Shown here in pieces: positions 63,615 to 64,000 of a stretch of 64,000 nt of DNA. The notes beneath the pieces were generated by a model. That model did not search any database. It was not told where the DNA came from and saw nothing but the letters and a program-made list of their open reading frames with translations. Within the stretch, counting starts at the first letter, position 1; each line of letters begins with the position of its first letter. Both the position numbers and the translations under genes were made by a program. The stretch comes from Sphingomonas sp. BT-65 (GTDB lineage Bacteria > Pseudomonadota > Alphaproteobacteria > Sphingomonadales > Sphingomonadaceae): assembly GCF_026107375.2 (NCBI RefSeq), contig NZ_JAPCIA010000001.1, positions 1,612,001 to 1,676,000 on the forward strand, written 5' to 3'.

Positions 63615-63764
63615 TGCCGGGGCGCATCGATCTTCAGCAGAATCTTCTCCTGCCCCGCAGGGGAGGATTGATTGAAGTGGAATCGTCGGGACCTTACGGA
63701 CCCCGGCGCCTTTCGGTTCGTTCATATTCAATCGCCGTTCAGCTATTCTAGGCGAGTAATACAC

Positions 63765-64000
63765 ATGACTAACCTCCAGCCCGGCAAAGGCACGATGACT
63801 CCAGGCAAGACCAAAGGAACCAACCCCGTGCGTTACGCATATGCGATCACCTCGGCCCTCCTGATCGGCGGCGCGAGTGCGGCGCTCATCATGCAGAACC
63901 CGGCGGGCGCGCAGACCGCGCAGAACGAGCCCGGCGCGATCACCGCCGCGGCGCCCCGCGCCGGCGCACCGATGAGCTTCGCGGAGATGGTGGCGAAGCT
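63765..64000 (+). CDS. Do/DegP-type serine protease (start only)
   Basis: The first 78 codons before the window ends. A basic N-terminus, one membrane or signal helix (AYAITSALLIGGASAALIM) and then a Gln/Ala-rich stretch ending GAPMSFAEMVAKL, the segment that normally begins the protease domain of sphingomonad Do-family proteases. Gene order after hflKC supports degP/htrA. The catalytic triad is outside the window. ATG 63795 is another possible start. A short CCTGC/GCAGG hairpin at 63651-63663 lies in the gap. Confidence 0.72.
   Translation, partial: MTNLQPGKGTMTPGKTKGTNPVRYAYAITSALLIGGASAALIMQNPAGAQTAQNEPGAITAAAPRAGAPMSFAEMVAK

Overview
The window reads as a chromosomal segment of a high-GC alphaproteobacterium, most likely Sphingomonas or a close sphingomonad. 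The inference rests on gene content: a mdh/sucD/sucA/sucB/lpd block, an hflK-hflC-degP-type order, an XrtA/PEP-CTERM-type regulatory set (PrsK, PrsR, PrsT), globin-coupled chemoreceptors and a CIRCE-controlled groESL operon. Coding density is high, many genes overlap as ATGA or GTGA, and GTG and TTG starts are frequent. I saw no tRNA, rRNA, CRISPR array, insertion sequence or prophage. The two ends cut genes: the start of a gene after the efflux lipoprotein at position 13, and a Do-type serine protease beginning at 63765.

Region by region. 1-6200 (minus strand): an outer-membrane efflux lipoprotein; an SDR - 41-residue membrane peptide - prmA operon; and two tandem globin-coupled methyl-accepting proteins whose signalling domains share an almost identical 614-bp block. 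6300-12420: succinate dehydrogenase, with sdhCDA separated from sdhB by about 2.6 kb holding a ParE toxin remnant, a secreted C13 (caspase-fold) peptidase, an SDR and a divergent ArsR-type regulator. 12416-15975: secreted metallo-beta-lactamase-fold hydrolase, thioesterase, ZapE ATPase, and a divergent regulator/VOC pair. 16139-24292: malate dehydrogenase, a small exported protein, sucD, and the complete 2-oxoglutarate dehydrogenase complex (sucA, sucB, lpd). Together with sdh this makes the first 24 kb largely a TCA-cycle region; a Fur/Mur-like palindrome sits in front of mdh.

24373-31930: a START-like secreted protein, a CAP-domain lipoprotein, a TRIC/UPF0126 membrane protein, a STAS-like protein, a GNAT, signal peptide peptidase SppA and groES-groEL. 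32052-45228 is the most unusual part and looks like one envelope/exopolysaccharide neighbourhood: two FemAB/CelD-like GNAT enzymes flanking a JmjC/cupin-type iron oxygenase in a tightly overlapping operon, a polytopic DUF6311-like protein, a mannose-1-phosphate guanylyltransferase, a TIGR03013-type polyprenyl-phosphate sugar transferase, and PrsK-PrsR-PrsT. No exosortase or PEP-CTERM substrate lies in the window.

45236-55149: a small membrane protein, a DUF815 ATPase, a lipid kinase, an Uup-like ABC-F protein, a PepSY-response regulator-histidine kinase operon, an LLM oxidoreductase, a pyrimidine 5'-nucleotidase and dapD. 55159-64000: an HxlR regulator divergent from a quinone-oxidoreductase-like gene, a secreted amidohydrolase, kynA with a kynureninase-like gene, a CoA-binding protein, an Mrp ATPase, hflK-hflC and the start of a Do protease. 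Several intergenic gaps hold palindromic repeats, including one family of about 130 bp present twice.
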